A program made the translations under genes and the position numbers. A stretch of 64,000 bases of DNA from Plectrocnemia conspersa. Taxonomy: Eukaryota > Arthropoda > Insecta > Trichoptera > Polycentropodidae. The notes below the pieces were generated by a model. It did not search any database. It saw only the letters and a list, made by a program, of their open reading frames with translations, and had not been told where the DNA came from. This document shows, piece after piece, positions 37,574 to 50,185 of the stretch. The first letter of the stretch is position 1; each line of letters begins with the position of its first letter. The DNA lies in contig VTFK01000454.1 of assembly GCA_009617715.1 (NCBI GenBank), positions 62,001 to 126,000 on the forward strand, given 5' to 3'.

Positions 37574-40500
37574 TCACTTTTGTTTCAATTTCTTTTGATT
37601 ACTAACAATAGTTTTCTTACTACAGCAGCATTTTTTACAACACAACATGGACACGAACATTATCAATAATATTGGAAGCAATAAAACTAAATAAACGTCC
37701 AGCAATAACGAAGAATATCGTGGCAGTCTTGGAGGATTCAAGTGCTTGGCTCCATTCGTACGAATAACATGTTCCACGTGGAATCCAAGATGCTGTCTAG
37801 GCTTTATTGGTCTGTCATGGTAGATATCGTGTAATTTCTTAGCACTTTGAGCATATCTGAAATTAGAAAAATATTTATTATAAAAACTATAATTAGTAAA
37901 GACAAAATATATAAATTTTAATCTGAATTTGATTTATATCTACACCCAATTCTCTTTTTGCATAGGAAATATGTTTCAGAGGCTAATGTGCAAATAAAGA
38001 TCAGGTGATTTTTTAATTTTCTTACTTCTTGTTAGATAAAACTTCGTTTAACGCCCAATTCAACGAAGAATCCGTAATGTTGAAGAAGTCCAAATGTACT
38101 CCTTGTCCTCTGATCGCGATTTCTTTAGCATTGTGGAATTGATCTCCAAATACTGGTATTGCCAACAGCGGTACTCCAAAATGTGTCGCTTCTGTACAAC
38201 TCAATAAACCACCATGTGTAATAAACAATTTCACTTTAGGATGATCTGAAATAAAGCAAATACGTGATGTATTCAGTACGTAATAACATTTTAAAATATA
38301 GTTTATTTTTAAAGATGTTTTACTCAAAATTCCTGTTTGTGGAAGCCAACTTCTTATGATTACGTTCTTTGGCTTGTTTGGTAGGTCTTTTTCGAATTTC
38401 CATACAACGGTTTCTTTAAGGGTTGCAAAGCTTTTCAATAATGTATCTCGTAGCTCATCGCTCATATCGCTGCTTTTTAAGTTACTACCCATGCTGAAGA
38501 AAACTACCCCATTTTTAGCAGAGTCCAATATTTCTTGAATATCCTACAATTAAATGTTATTTTTTTTACTTTTGCTTCTGGTTTGATACTTTTTATTTAA
38601 AATTTATAAGATGTAATGATATAAATATAAAAAAAAAATTGATAATAAATAAATAAGTACCCAATGAAATCGGAATTCTGATTTTAAGCCGCAGAAGATT
38701 GAAAATTAATTTTTATTGGTGTAACTCTGTGTTGCGCAAAAATCACGCGGCAAAAAATGACCTGACAATTAAGTGGTAAATGAATTCTGTTCCAGATTTC
38801 AATATGATTTTATTAGACGCGCACTTTTATTATTAAATATGTTTTATTCATATTTACATAGTATATTTTATTCAATTATTAATTTGCATTTTTTTTATAA
38901 CAGAACACAATAGAACATATTTTGATATTTGCAATCATCTTTGACATTAACGGATATTAAATAAATCACCTACCTGTTTAAAATATTTTTAGTGGCCATA
39001 GTTGCATTTTTTTTAAATAAATTTATATAGCATGCAATTTTGTATGAATTGTACACTTGATATAAAATAGCAGAGCTTTAAAATATAATTTGTGGTATCT
39101 GACAAAATACTGTTTGAGGACAATCTTTAATTTGTTAAGTCTTTTCAATCTGTTACTAAGTAACGAAAGTACACCAATTAATTAGTTTAGAAAGTATCGA
39201 TTTTATAAAATATGTGTATCTATCTGAATTTTAAATGTTATTACTTACAGCTGGTAATGGCTCAGGATCTTTAATATGGTATCCACCAATTTCAATCGTA
39301 TTTGGTAATAATGGTCGAACAACTCCAATCGATGGATGTGAATTAACAAGCGTTGATGCTATAGTGTCCTTCAATTGACTGTAAGGAACAGTTTCGGATT
39401 CCTTGGGGAAGTATTGATTATAAACTGTTTCTTGTGTTCTTCCAAAGATAAACCTAACATGATTTTAATTATTACTTCTAAGAGGCATAACAATTATTTA
39501 TTATACAAAATTAATTAAAAATTATTTTTAAAACATACTTTCCCATGACGTCTTGCATTAATGCCATTAAAGTATTGATGACCCTTTGTAATAAAGACAT
39601 TTCAGCTGAGAATGTCGTGAAAACATTTGGAACCGTCGCTATCGCTAAAGGGTTATCCGTTAATACGGCTAACCATGACATGAGACTCACTGGAGATAGC
39701 ACAATCGTAGGACAGTTGTACTTTAGCCCAAATCTGAAATTTTAAAGTAACGATTAATAAAAAAACATATTTATAGGATAAACTTAATCATATTTGTATA
39801 CCCTAATAAAGCGTCGTTTATAAAGTATTCCATAATAAAGGCGTCAAATTTTTCAGCATTGTTGTCAATAACTTTTTTAACTCCTTCATCGTTGAATACG
39901 CCACTTGATATCCTAGGAACCAATCCGTTCAACAATTGCAACAAATTATAAGTTGTCATGTTCACCAATGCAAAGCCCGTGAAGTCTTGATCTAATAAGT
40001 TTTAAAATTAAAATAAATTTAATAGTCATGCATTAGAACAGTAGGGGTACAATTCCATAGCAAACATTGAATGCAAATATTAAGTGTTTTCATCTGCATT
40101 TTTTTATATAGGTGTTGCATTGATCAAAATAATTGTTAAAAAGAGCAAGGTCTGTTGAATAAAGTGGATGAGAAAAACATTCCAGCCAAGTTTCAACCTG
40201 CAATTCGTCGAATGAAAAGTTCACTGATTCTACAATTGATTATTAAAAACCATGAAATGTTATAAATTAAATTTTATTTAGATTATTTTTTATTAATAGT
40301 ATCATATTATTACGATGGCAACGAAATAAATATTTAACGGTAATTTTACAAGGTTTACGAAATATGTATTTTACGTTATTGCTACGTAAAAATAAAATAA
40401 AGATCAAAATGTGTAAAGCTTGTGAGTGATATATTCTTAAATTATTATTTGTATTTTAAAATGTAAGTTTTTGCTGATTATTTTTTATTATAATTTTATT

Positions 40501-40857
40501 TTTTTTAATTGAAAATCTTGAGAGTTCCATACCTTTGGTAGCCAACAATGTAGGTACATAAAGATCCCTAAATTTGGGCTTATCAGCTTTATATCCACTA
40601 ATTAGAGTTATCTGCAAATATAAGTAAATAATATTTAATATAATCTGCTTGGTTATAAAATAATTTTGTAGGTACATATAATAAACAAAAATTACCTCAT
40701 GACCTCGTTCTTCAAGCACGTCTACAACACCTCTGCAAAGATTATAATGACTTCGTGAAGGCAGAGCACACATTATCAATATTTTATATCCTGTGCATAG
40801 AGATGATAGAGACAGGAGGGCAAATATGCCTAGGAGCATTTTGCCTGAAAGCTCCAT
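37574..40857 (-). CDS. UDP-glycosyltransferase copy B, intact, eight exons
   Basis: Exons 40696-40857, 40533-40611, 39802-39991, 39539-39733, 39249-39453, 38324-38543, 38026-38245 and 37574-37856 all have GT/AG borders and join in phase to 517 aa plus TGA, the usual UGT length. Residues 1-23 are a signal peptide. YKILIMCALPSRSHYN holds the probable catalytic His at 37. Residues 55-320 form the aglycone-binding half. The 44-residue UGT signature runs 343-386, from WLPQTGILNHPKVK through FITHGGLLS to GDQ, and binds the UDP-sugar. A membrane helix lies at about 475-495, followed by a Cys/Lys-rich cytosolic tail. The enzyme would sit in the ER membrane with its active site in the lumen and add a sugar (in insects usually glucose) to xenobiotics, pigments or hormones; the substrate is unknown. 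An acceptor at 40872-40873, 15 bases before the ATG, implies a 5' UTR intron. A tandem paralogue is at 24157-27469. Confidence 0.95.
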
Positions 40858-41502
40858 CTTGAAATTTCAAACTGAAAAATAAATATATTTTAGTAAAACT
40901 CAAGATTGGAATTTGAAAAATATATATACAATACCGGTAATGCATTACAGACATGATTGTTTTTTTTCTAGAAATGATCGCATAATCATATAAACCGCAT
41001 GTAATATGTCAAATATAGTAATAATAAAATTTGACATGTTGTGTGGTTTGAATGGCAATGACAAGGCAGATGTAGGTGTATTTAAAAGTCATTGTCTAAT
41101 GAGTGCTTCACTGATAAAGATCGTCTTATAAAACTAAATATAATAAATCAGTGCTTTATCGGGCTTCTAAAATGATATATCACGATCCGACATGTATGAT
41201 AGCACTAGAATCAAAGTCAGATATGTAAACTTCTGGCTTTAAGTGATAAACGCAAAACAATGTGAAATTGTTACATTTTTTTATATTTATATTGATAATG
41301 AATGTTGGCAGTTTGTGGTAAAATTATAATGTTATTTATTATGTTTATTGTTTTAAACATCACTGTCGGAACTCCTATTTTTTGTCATGAGCCGTGCTGG
41401 TGTACTAGTACAGTGTTCTTCAACCTGGTGGTCCGCAAGAAATTATTGCCGGTCCATGCAAACTTTCACAAGATTCGTGGAATCGCCAGAAACCGAATGT
41501 TA

Positions 41503-42549
41503 TGCCTGTAGTACACTACTGGTAGTTGTCCAAACCGAAGTTACAACTGAAGTCTGTCGAGACCTACGACTTCGAGTAAGCGACCACTGTCGCAAATTTT
41601 ATATGCCGTCCGGACGGCGGCTTCTGTCACGTATAGCCGGCATATTTGCGCGTGATCGAAAAATGTGCCAAATAATCGCAATTTTTAAATTGTCATAATA
41701 TTAAAATTACGCTACTGATAATTATAACAGTTTGTGTGGGCACTCACCAATACAATATCAGTGAAAACTTTTCGGTCGTGAATATTCAATTTACGCAAAA
41801 TCTTTGTCGGCTTTTGCAAAATGCCATAAGGTATAAAAATTATGCTTCAGAATACGAACACCACATCTGTGACTATCCTAGAATTTGTCGCCATCGATTC
41901 TAAATAAGAATCGTTATGGTGTGACATTTATATAATCCGATCTAGGAAAATACATAAGGATATTCGAAACGATTTTTTTTAACAAAATCAAGAACTGCTA
42001 ATTATTTAATTTTGTATGAAAAAAAATATAATAACGATATATGTTATAAATATATACTATCAAAAATATAATTAATCCCTTTTGGTGCCCTAAAATATTT
42101 AAAGATGTCAGTAAGAGTCTGTTGAAGTCCCTGATAAGCATGTGGTATTATAACTTGACCACGTGACCACGATGCGGCGCTCGACATGCGTGTTAACCAT
42201 AGGATGCCTACGCGCATACTGAAATTGAACCGAGTTACTCGTTCTATCTCAGTTTGCGAAAAACCAGATCATTATCTCTCTCACTTTTGTCACTTAACAC
42301 GCGAGAGAGCGAAAGGCGAAGTATCTCACCGCTCGCGCTCAAAAAAGCAGCTCCGACTTCGGTCCCTTTGCCGACAATGTTCGGAAGCGCTTGAAGCTGT
42401 CCAAGTCGACTGAATAACCCTCACTTTACCACCCGTTCTCGGTAACCTCAGACAACTTCCGAGAGACTTTAGAGCGGGCAGAACCGAGCTCACTATATTC
42501 TCCGTCCTTGGCCAACCTTGGCCAACTTCCAGAGAGTGTAGCGCAGGCA
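41503..42549. mobile_element. PIF/Harbinger-like MITE nested in the hAT
   Basis: Terminal repeats TGCCTGTAGTACACT and the inverse AGTGTAGCGCAGGCA are flanked by TTA at 41500-41502 and 42550-42552. A 3-bp TTA/TAA target is typical of PIF/Harbinger. The 1047-bp body has no transposase; it contains the palindrome CCGTCCGGACGG and a GC-rich 3' part. A second copy starts at 48613. Confidence 0.85.
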
Positions 42550-42685
42550 TTAGAATTGCAAAAAGTCGCCTGTCAACAACGTTTATTTATTCGCGGTCGT
42601 GTTTTTACAAGCTTTATTTTTAATATTGTGTTGTCTAATTTCAAAAATTGAGTGATTTCTTTGCTAAAATTATAATCATTACAAT

Positions 42686-43150
42686 ATGGATAAAAAAAAG
42701 ACAATCAGCAAAACCTTTTAAACTTCTTTAGTAGAGGCAGTGAAAACTAGTAATAAGCCACTGGTTACAAATTTTTATGAAAGTGAAGATCTACATAAGA
42801 AACACCTATGGATAAATAATCCCTTTTTAGAAATCGTGAAAAAAAAACGCTGATCAAATTATCTTCTGATGACACTCTAGTGTCCAAACATAAAATATAC
42901 TCATTATCACAATTCTAGATATCTCTCGATAAAGAATATCTATCTCTGAGTTATAAAGCTATCAAATTCTTGGTAGTTTTTTCAACTTCATATTTGCGTG
43001 AAAAGACTTTTTCGTCTATGTCAATAATGTCACCAAACAGATTAGTTCAGCGCTTTGTCTTTCAGAAACAATGCTGCAACAATGTATATAAAATTTGCTT
43101 GCAAAAAAGCAGTAGTAGATGTCGCACTAACAAAAATTTAGCATTTAAAT
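42686..43150 (+). pseudogene. hAT transposase remnant
   Basis: From 42686 the frame reads MDKKKTISKTF then a stop, continuing TSLVEAVKTSNKPLVTNFYE. From about 42917 comes SLDKEYLSLSYKAIKFLVVF, then STSYLREKTFSSMSIMSPNR. The latter matches the C-terminal hAT dimerisation domain (pattern EYPxLSxKAxxxLxxFxTTYLCExxFSxM) of ZBED5/SCAND3-like transposases; a stop replaces the Trp that normally precedes it. The central catalytic part is deleted. Confidence 0.8.
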
Positions 43151-43294
43151 GAAATTTTATCTAACATTGATTTTTATTTTGGGTTGATGCCGGTCCGTGA
43201 AATATTTTTCCGCGGATGTAAAAAGGTTGAAGAGCACTGTACTAGTAGATAGTACAGTGTATCGACAAGTTTGTATTAATAGTATCCTTATCGA

Positions 43295-43870
43295 TATATT
43301 ATTGAACCCAACAAAAGTACGATAAACAAGATTTAATATAATGATAGTTTTTGATAACAAATACTAAGGATCTTTGGCCTTCAGTCTACGCTGCTGGTTG
43401 AGCTTTGACCAAGTATTTGTTGTTTTAGAGTTTTTCTTTACAAGGACAATGCTCTTGCTTTTTATCTGCGTGTCTAACGTTCTGTTAATTATTACTGGTA
43501 TTTTTATTTTTTACCACTATTTTTTATATATTTACCACAATTATATTACGCTTATTTGATTTTGATTTGAAAATATAATTATAGTCAAGTGGATTGAAAG
43601 TGCGCTGTGCAAAAAAAATGTTTTCATGAACGAGAGGCGAAAAATAGATCTTTAATCTGCAAGCTATTGTGTGTGAATGTCAGTAGAAGTGTCAGAAAAT
43701 GGATCTAAAAAAGTGTGTCTTTGGTTTCATGCGTTCTAGTATACCCATGGCCTCCTCTATAGGAGATTTTGTTTTCCGCACCTTACGGTAGGATTTTTTG
43801 TAATTTTTTGTGACAGATTACCGACTGGTAATTTTGTCAAATGGAAAATTCACCGACCCCGCAATAAATA
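43295..43870. repeat. Segmental-duplication blocks D1 and D2, copy B
   Basis: Collinear with 31177-31295 and 32856-33190 of copy A, but without the TA tract and mariner between them. It therefore shows the state before the mariner insertion. Confidence 0.7.
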
Positions 43871-45244
43871 AAAATAAAAATTATAATAAAAATAAAAATT
43901 ATCTAGTATCTTTCTAAAGATACTAGATATTTTTTTTAGAATCTACATAATGTTTAATTCTAATAGCTGATACTAATATAGTATTTTAATACTTGCAATC
44001 GAGATTATATTTTACGATTTAAAAATAATCATAAATACAAGTTTGAAATGTAATATCATAATCTTTATAATGAATGGATAATTCACATAAAATGTAAATA
44101 TATTTTTGGCAAAAATATTTACTGAACTATAAAATTTGTCCAAAAACAAATATGCCCAAATACAATTTTGTTTTATGTTAAAAAAATTGGAACTCTCAAA
44201 AACTTTTAAGTAAAATAGTCGATATAAACTGGCAGTCATTTTATATGATTTGCTTTTATCTATATAATGTTTTCCTGTATTATGTAGGTTTTTTTTTGTA
44301 TACCAATTACACATGTGTTGCCTTGTAACACATTGATTTTATTATTTTATTACTACACTTACGTAATCAGATATTTATCAAATCCATTTATTTTATTCAA
44401 TTACCAATGCGTTATATTATCAGTAAGAAAAAATTATAAGAGCGTTTCATATTATTGTTTATTTAGCAATATCATGTAGGAAATTTTGCCAAACAATTCG
44501 ATAAATAAAACTTGATCAAACAATAAAAAGATAAAACGAGAATAGTTCACAGACTTATGAATTAAACATATGTAAAGGCAATGATAAAAATAATTAATCG
44601 GCCGGCGATGAAACGTCCTAGACCATTATTTTATCGTTTAATTTTAAATTTCGTTGAAATTAGATTAAAAATTTCGGAAATTAAAAAAAAATGTATTTAA
44701 CGGATAAAATGACCAATTAATAAATAAATACGTTTACTGACGTTTAATGAATAAATCATCGGCGATCAATAGAATGGCCGTTTTGGATTGCAAACTTTAA
44801 TGCACTTTCTTAAAGCGTTTGCAATGTTTTATTTTACTTTGACTTTAATTTAATCTGCAAAGTGTTTTATTACAGTGTTGTCACAAAGAAGTCGTTTTTT
44901 TGTCATAGACGATAAAACTCGTCTTAACAGGGTTTATGATTTAACCTTTTGAGGAGTATCGCCGTACATGTACGGCGGTCGATCTTTCACTGTTTTGACG
45001 TACCCCAGATAGTTATATATTTACAAATATAACTGAAGAAATAATAAATATTTATATAATATATTGTTTTTAAAGAAAATAATACAAATACATTTTAAAA
45101 TACGAAATAAATAAACATAACAAAAAATATTTTACAACAATTTTATAAAAAATATTAAATGCCTCTGTATTAATATATAAAAAAAATACAAAACCGAATA
45201 ATATATAATAAATATATAAAATAAATTAACGAAAATTATACTAT
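43871..45244. other. AT-rich DNA, no gene recognised
   Basis: A small inverted pair (ATCTAGTATCTTTC / AAGATACTAGAT) lies near 43900-43930. No coding region or element recognised; this segment has no clear counterpart in copy A. Confidence 0.4.
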
Positions 45245-45775
45245 AAAACAGTTAATTTTTTTTTTCGTTTTGCTGTTCCAACCCAAACCTAACCAAATGA
45301 AAGTTCTGAAACTAATTATAATTTTAGAACTTTCATTAGGCCAAGCACAAAATACAAACTTAGCCAACTCATCTTCCAGAGGAAAATATGTGGAAGAATA
45401 AGTACAGACACATCGCATCTCATATATTGCTCCATATTTTCTACACTATATTTTAAAAATATGGTAGCTATCCTTACTGATATTACAACGGATTATAATA
45501 TAAGAAAGCTAATCAAAGTATATTCAAACCGAATTTTGGTCAATAGGAGAGCGCAAAAAACAATTATCCCTTCTCAGAAGGCAAAAATTCACGTCAAAAG
45601 CAATAAAATCGTGCCGTCGCCGTCGGTGGGGAACGCTCGGTAACGAGCGTTCCCACTGCGACGGCGACGGCACGATTTTATTGCTTTTGACGTGGATTTT
45701 TGACTTCTGAGAAGGGATAATTGTTTTTTGCGCTCTCCTATTGGGCAAAATTCGGTTTACATGTGCTTTATTCGA
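45245..45775. mobile_element. Fold-back MITE with 233-bp near-perfect palindrome
   Basis: Bases 45526-45758 form a hairpin centred near 45642 (GCTCGGTAACGAGC), running outward through CGTGCCGTCGCCGTCG, CAAAAGCAATAAAATCGTGC and GAATTTTGG. A further 280 bp on the left (from CCAACCCAAACCTAA) belongs to the same element because it is repeated with the left arm at 61200-61483 and 61660-61943. No transposase. Both arms can be read as open frames, but these are mirror images of one another and not genes. Confidence 0.85.
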
Positions 45776-46480
45776 TTCTCACTAATATTACTATAAAAAA
45801 TTCTCACTAATACTACTATAAAAAATAAAAATAAACGCTTGATAATCGAGCATTTTCGCCAAGATCTGACCTGAACTGGAAGTTCACTATATGGCAACAC
45901 TGAGCAGCAAAGAAAAAACGACTAATTACAAGTAGATATTTTTAATACATAATTTAAAATATTTCGCATAAAATATGATTTTAGAAAAATGTCGCAACGG
46001 TGGCTTTGTTTTATATTTATTTGTAGCATGAAAATGGGTTAGCTCGTACCTATTAGTATTTATTCAAGAAATTATATTACGATATTAATAAATATAAAAT
46101 GCCATTTTTGTCATGAGGCCCGGAATCATCGTTTTTCCAGGGTCCGGGTTCGCTTTCGGCGGCCCTGATCAATTGGTCTATAGTTCTTTCTGAAAAACTT
46201 CTCACCGTTTTTATGCATTTCCAAAGGTCAGAGAAATTGATAATAAAATCAAAAATATGTTTTAGAAGAGCAGCGAGACTGACAGGAAACCAAATCAGGC
46301 CCATAAATGCGTCTTTAGTTTCTCAAAACCATATATTCTAAACGCTCAGTTTCTTTGATGGACTGAATACCATGATTAAGAAAAAGAAGCGAGTGAACGA
46401 AAGGCAAAAAAATTCAGATTGGCGAAGCCGTCAGCAATATTTTGTGAACCATCAAAAATTATATCAGATCATACGTTTAC
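45776..46480 (-). pseudogene. AT-rich DNA and LINE remnant of copy B
   Basis: Minus-strand 46165-46460 resembles LINE bases 7140-7450 (SLAAHLKYIYD region: VSLAALLKHIFDFI; FSDLWKCIKTV against FPDLWKCTKV). 46065-46170 resembles 37370-37460. Only a frayed frame remains. Confidence 0.6.
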
Positions 46481-47260
46481 ATATTACATTTAGTGGTTAA
46501 AGCTAAACAAATATAAGTCATAATGAATAATACAGTATTTAACGGTGAGTTCATTTTAACCATAGTTTTAGCTGTTATCTCAAAAGTACAATGAGTACGG
46601 AAACATGACCACGTTAAGCGTTCCTAAAACACGTTGACCTTAATTGCCATTGTAAAATAAAAAATCATATACCTATGTGGCATGAGATCATTAAAGATGG
46701 CACAGCATACATTCGCATCTATCCAATACGCAGTATTTGATCAATTATGGCATAATGGCGCCAGGAAGGTGTATTCAACTCATACGAAACCTGTATGAAT
46801 TAAAAAACACCATACTTGGGAAGCACTGATTTAGCATAACAGAACCTATAACCGGTTTTTGTAGAGCTTCAATTTTTTTTCTCGCTTAAAGCAGGTACTT
46901 CGATGGTCAATGCTCAAGTGAGACGATTCAACACCTCTGCTTAACAGAATACATAATCGCAGAACAAATAAGATTCACAAGTTCATTGTAAATTATATTA
47001 GTTGTAGAATTATAGCAATTAAAATTCTAATGACTAGTTATTAAACTTGGTCTCGAGCCACAGTTTGGTTTGACCATGGTTGTATTATACAATACATTTG
47101 GCCGTGAAATATGTTAACAACCAACCTTGAGCTTGGAAGAGTGATGACTACTTGCACGTATCGGTGTTTGACACAAACTAAATTACGGAACGCTAGTTAA
47201 TGTGATGGTCATCTTTTGTAGGTAATTTGGAGTAGGCAGTGGTGGGAGTAGGTAAATAAA
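46480..47260. repeat. Segmental-duplication block D3, copy B
   Basis: Counterpart of 34050-34800 with high collinear similarity. It carries small indels, including ATGGTCATC and CTCAAGTGAGACG segments missing from A. Confidence 0.8.
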
Positions 47261-48194
47261 ATTGATTTGCATCATTTCCGCATTGATTTTCTATAAAATT
47301 TCAAGGTCAAGTAACCCTTTATTATGATCTTGATTTTCAACATGCAATATTATCGTGATGTGAGTTATTGGTTCATGATGCAAGGAATCAATGTTGTATT
47401 GTTCAATGAATACGTAAATGAAAATACTATATAATTTTACTAATATAAATATTAAATATATTTTTTAATACGGTAACTATCAAGTTATGTCAACTTAAAA
47501 TATGTTTAGGTTGAAAAAAATAGATTAGTTAAAAATAAGTAATTAATTCACAATATATACTTCTAATTGTAGATAGCAAATGTCGATAAGCTAAGTCAAA
47601 CATTTAACGAGCAATAATATATGTATTGCATTGTGTATGTGAATTGATGATGCATGATGATATAAGTCTTCTAGATGTTGCAATGTGTTCAATGCCACGA
47701 CGTAAGTAAATAAAAAAATATAGGTGTATTTAATATGTTATTATTAAATATATTCAATAATTGCTGCATCTCTTGCACTAAATTCTTAATTAGAGAAATT
47801 TCGACATCGAGGAAGATTAATACTGTTAATACTAATCTGTCGTTATTATTTCATTATATTTAGAGCTGATACTGTTAATTTTATAATTTATAGCCACCTG
47901 TCCAAGAAAAAACATTTAATATTTTAAGTACCAGTGATAATGCTTAACAATAAATTGGACGCACGGTTTGAATTATTTCACTACACCTTGTATGTGATAA
48001 GCTTGAAGTGATGAAAGTATCTATTTTCTGCAAGAATATAGAGAAATTTTCTTTTTCTTATTTTTTGTTATTCGGGATTTAACACCATTTATTTTGCAAC
48101 GAATAACTTGAAGAGAAATATTATTTCCCCCTAGTTGTATTCAGTCATGAGCTCTATGAAACATTAGTTATCTTCACAAGAATTCTAATGTTTA
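47261..48194. other. AT-rich DNA, no gene recognised
   Basis: No exon, RNA gene or terminal repeats recognised. It lies between D3 and the SINE-like element, as 34801-37044 does in copy A. Confidence 0.4.
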
Positions 48195-48510
48195 TGTTTT
48201 TATTAAATCTTCTGTTGTAACCTGAGAGGCGTAAGCCCAATGCGTTACAACGGGAAAATATATTAAGTCAATCAGACATAATGAATACATATAAATATTA
48301 ATCACTAGACTGAAAGTCTGGGAATCGGTGACATATATAATAATAATTATAAATTATTATGTGTAATACAATTTATAAACAATAGATGTCACTGCAGCCG
48401 GGGACGTTTTTTATGATAGCGCATTTTTTATAAATAAAAATTCGAGTGCCGCTGCCGGAGCTAAAACCCGTAACCTCAAATTGATTAGTCTGAAACGTTA
48501 CATCCTTGAA
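48195..48510 (-). mobile_element. tRNA-derived SINE-like element, copy B
   Basis: Same architecture as 37050-37305 on the minus strand: tRNA-like start (TCAGACTAATCAATTTGAGG) with a decayed B box, shared AATTTTTATTTATAAAAAAT, then the 3' stem-loop GTTGTAACGCATTGGGCTTA..CCTCTCAGGTTACAAC and an A-rich tail. It is longer by an internal segment. Its position makes it the far end of the duplication. Confidence 0.6.
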
Positions 48511-48612
48511 TTTATTTTATTGTATAAAAATAGGCAGACATTCAAGATGTTTGGTAGCTTGAAAAATAGTGAATGGGTTTATTTAAATTTATTATGCCTT
48601 TTATCATTTTAA

Positions 48613-49649
48613 TGCCTGAACTACACTCTCTGGAAGTTGTCCGAACCGAAGATACAATTTGATCCATATTAATGAATGGATGAGACTAAACAAATTAACA
48701 ATTAATGAAAAAAAAAAAAATTATATGATATTTAATGATGATTTTAATATTTCTCTTAATGTAAATAACTCTCTAATTACAAAAAGTGATAATATAAGAT
48801 TCTTAGGTCTGCTGTTAGATAAAAATTTAAATTTTTATAATCATATTGATTATATAATAAAAATTTTTTTACCAATGTCAAAAATTTTATACAGGTTTCA
48901 AAATATTTTATCATATAAAACTAGATTAAGCATTTATTTTTCACACATTCATAGTCATCTAACATATATGTCTTGCGTCTGGGGGTTTACAAGTAAATTT
49001 AAAATAAAATCACTTCAGGTGATTCAAAATAGTGCCATAAAAATTTTATTGAATTTACCGTTTGATACTCACACAAAAGACATATATATAAAAACAAAAA
49101 TTTTACCTATAACTATCCTTCCAAAATATGAATTAATAATGATAACAAAAAAAATGTTAGAGGGAAAATCAACTATAAATACTAAATTTAAAATTAGAAA
49201 AGAACAACACAAATATGAAATTAGATCTGCATATGATCTACACATCCCTCAACCATTTTCAGTAAAGTTTGGAACAAATTCTTTAAAATATATATCTTTT
49301 AAAACATATAATGATTTACCAATATCAACCAGAAATAACTTTAAAGAAATTAAAAATTATTTTTTAAAAAAATTCATCGAACTTTAAAAAAAAATAAAAA
49401 AAAAAAAAAAAAAAAAAAAAAATGTGTGTATATGTTTATGTTTGTATATTTATATGTATATATGCATATGTATGGATGTATGTATATGTATATGTACATT
49501 CTTATAATTTGTTATACTTATTATTTTGATAAGAGTTTAAATACTTTCTAATGTATAAGTTTTTATTTTTCATATTTAACATAAAACTGTAATAAAATGT
49601 AACCGTAGAATGAGTAATTTTATACTCATGCGGAATTACGTTAATAAAT

Positions 49650-49685
<36 letters not shown>

Positions 49686-50185
49686 GGCCGAGACCTAGGT
49701 GACCACACTGCCGCAAATTTCATACGCCGTCCGGACGGCGGCTTCTGTCACGTACAGCTGGCATATTTGCGCGCGATCGAAAAATGTGTCAAATAATCGC
49801 AATTTTAAATTGTCATTTTATTAAAATTACGCTACTGATAATTATAAAAGTGTGTGAGGGCACTCACCATTACAATATCAGTGAAAATTTTTCGGTCGTA
49901 AATATTCAATTTACGCAAAATCTTTGTCGGCTTTTGCAAAATACCATAAGGCATAAAAATGATACTTCAGAATACGAACACCACATCTGTGACTATCCTA
50001 GAATTTGTCACCATCGATTCTAAATAAGAATTCGTTATGGTGAAACATGTATATAAACCGATCTAGGAAAATACATAAGGATATTCGAAACGATTTTTTT
50101 TTAACAAAATCAAGTACCACTAATTATTTAATTTAATATGAAAAAAAATATAATAACGATATAATATAAAAATATAATAACTATT
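48613..50185. mobile_element. Second PIF-like MITE, split by a LINE and 3'-truncated
   Basis: TGCCTGAACTACACTCTCTG at 48613 is the same terminal repeat as at 41503, preceded by TAA. After 43 bases a LINE interrupts it (48656-49682). The MITE then resumes at 49683 with GTCGGCCGAGACC and follows 41556-42040 closely (CCGTCCGGACGG, CATATTTGCGCG, AATATTCAATTTACGC). The 3' half and right terminus are missing or too diverged. Confidence 0.8.
48656..49682 (+). mobile_element. 5'-truncated LINE nested in the MITE
   Basis: A 242-codon open frame (48659-49387) encodes the C-terminal part of a non-LTR polyprotein: WMRLNKLTINEKKKNYMIF, NIRFLGLLLDKNLNFYNHI, YRFQNILSYKTRLSIYFSHI and the terminal NDLPISTRNN..FKEIKNYFLKKF block. 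RT catalytic motifs are missing because of truncation. The 3' UTR holds an A-run at 49384-49422, ATATGTATGT repeats and a final poly(A) at 49658-49682. The open frame suggests recent arrival. The frame is very AT-rich, unlike the LINE at 6 kb, and matches the 51703-52800 element more than that one. Confidence 0.85.

Larger units (their letters stand above)
41411..43239 (+). mobile_element. hAT transposon with 8-bp target duplication, interrupted by a MITE
   Basis: Ends are CAGTGTTCTTCAACCT and the inverse AGGTTGAAGAGCACTG, flanked by perfect 8-bp repeats TACTAGTA (41403-41410, 43240-43247). Removing the inserted MITE (41503-42549) leaves about 780 bp, far shorter than an autonomous hAT. What remains codes for a transposase N-terminus and, after a deletion, its C-terminal dimerisation domain. 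It lies upstream of UGT copy B and is absent from copy A, so it arrived after the duplication or was lost from A. Confidence 0.93.

Noticed and set aside
45461..45748. Two overlapping open frames on opposite strands with nearly the same peptide
   Set aside because: They are mirror images produced by the palindromic hairpin element; no promoter or splice context.
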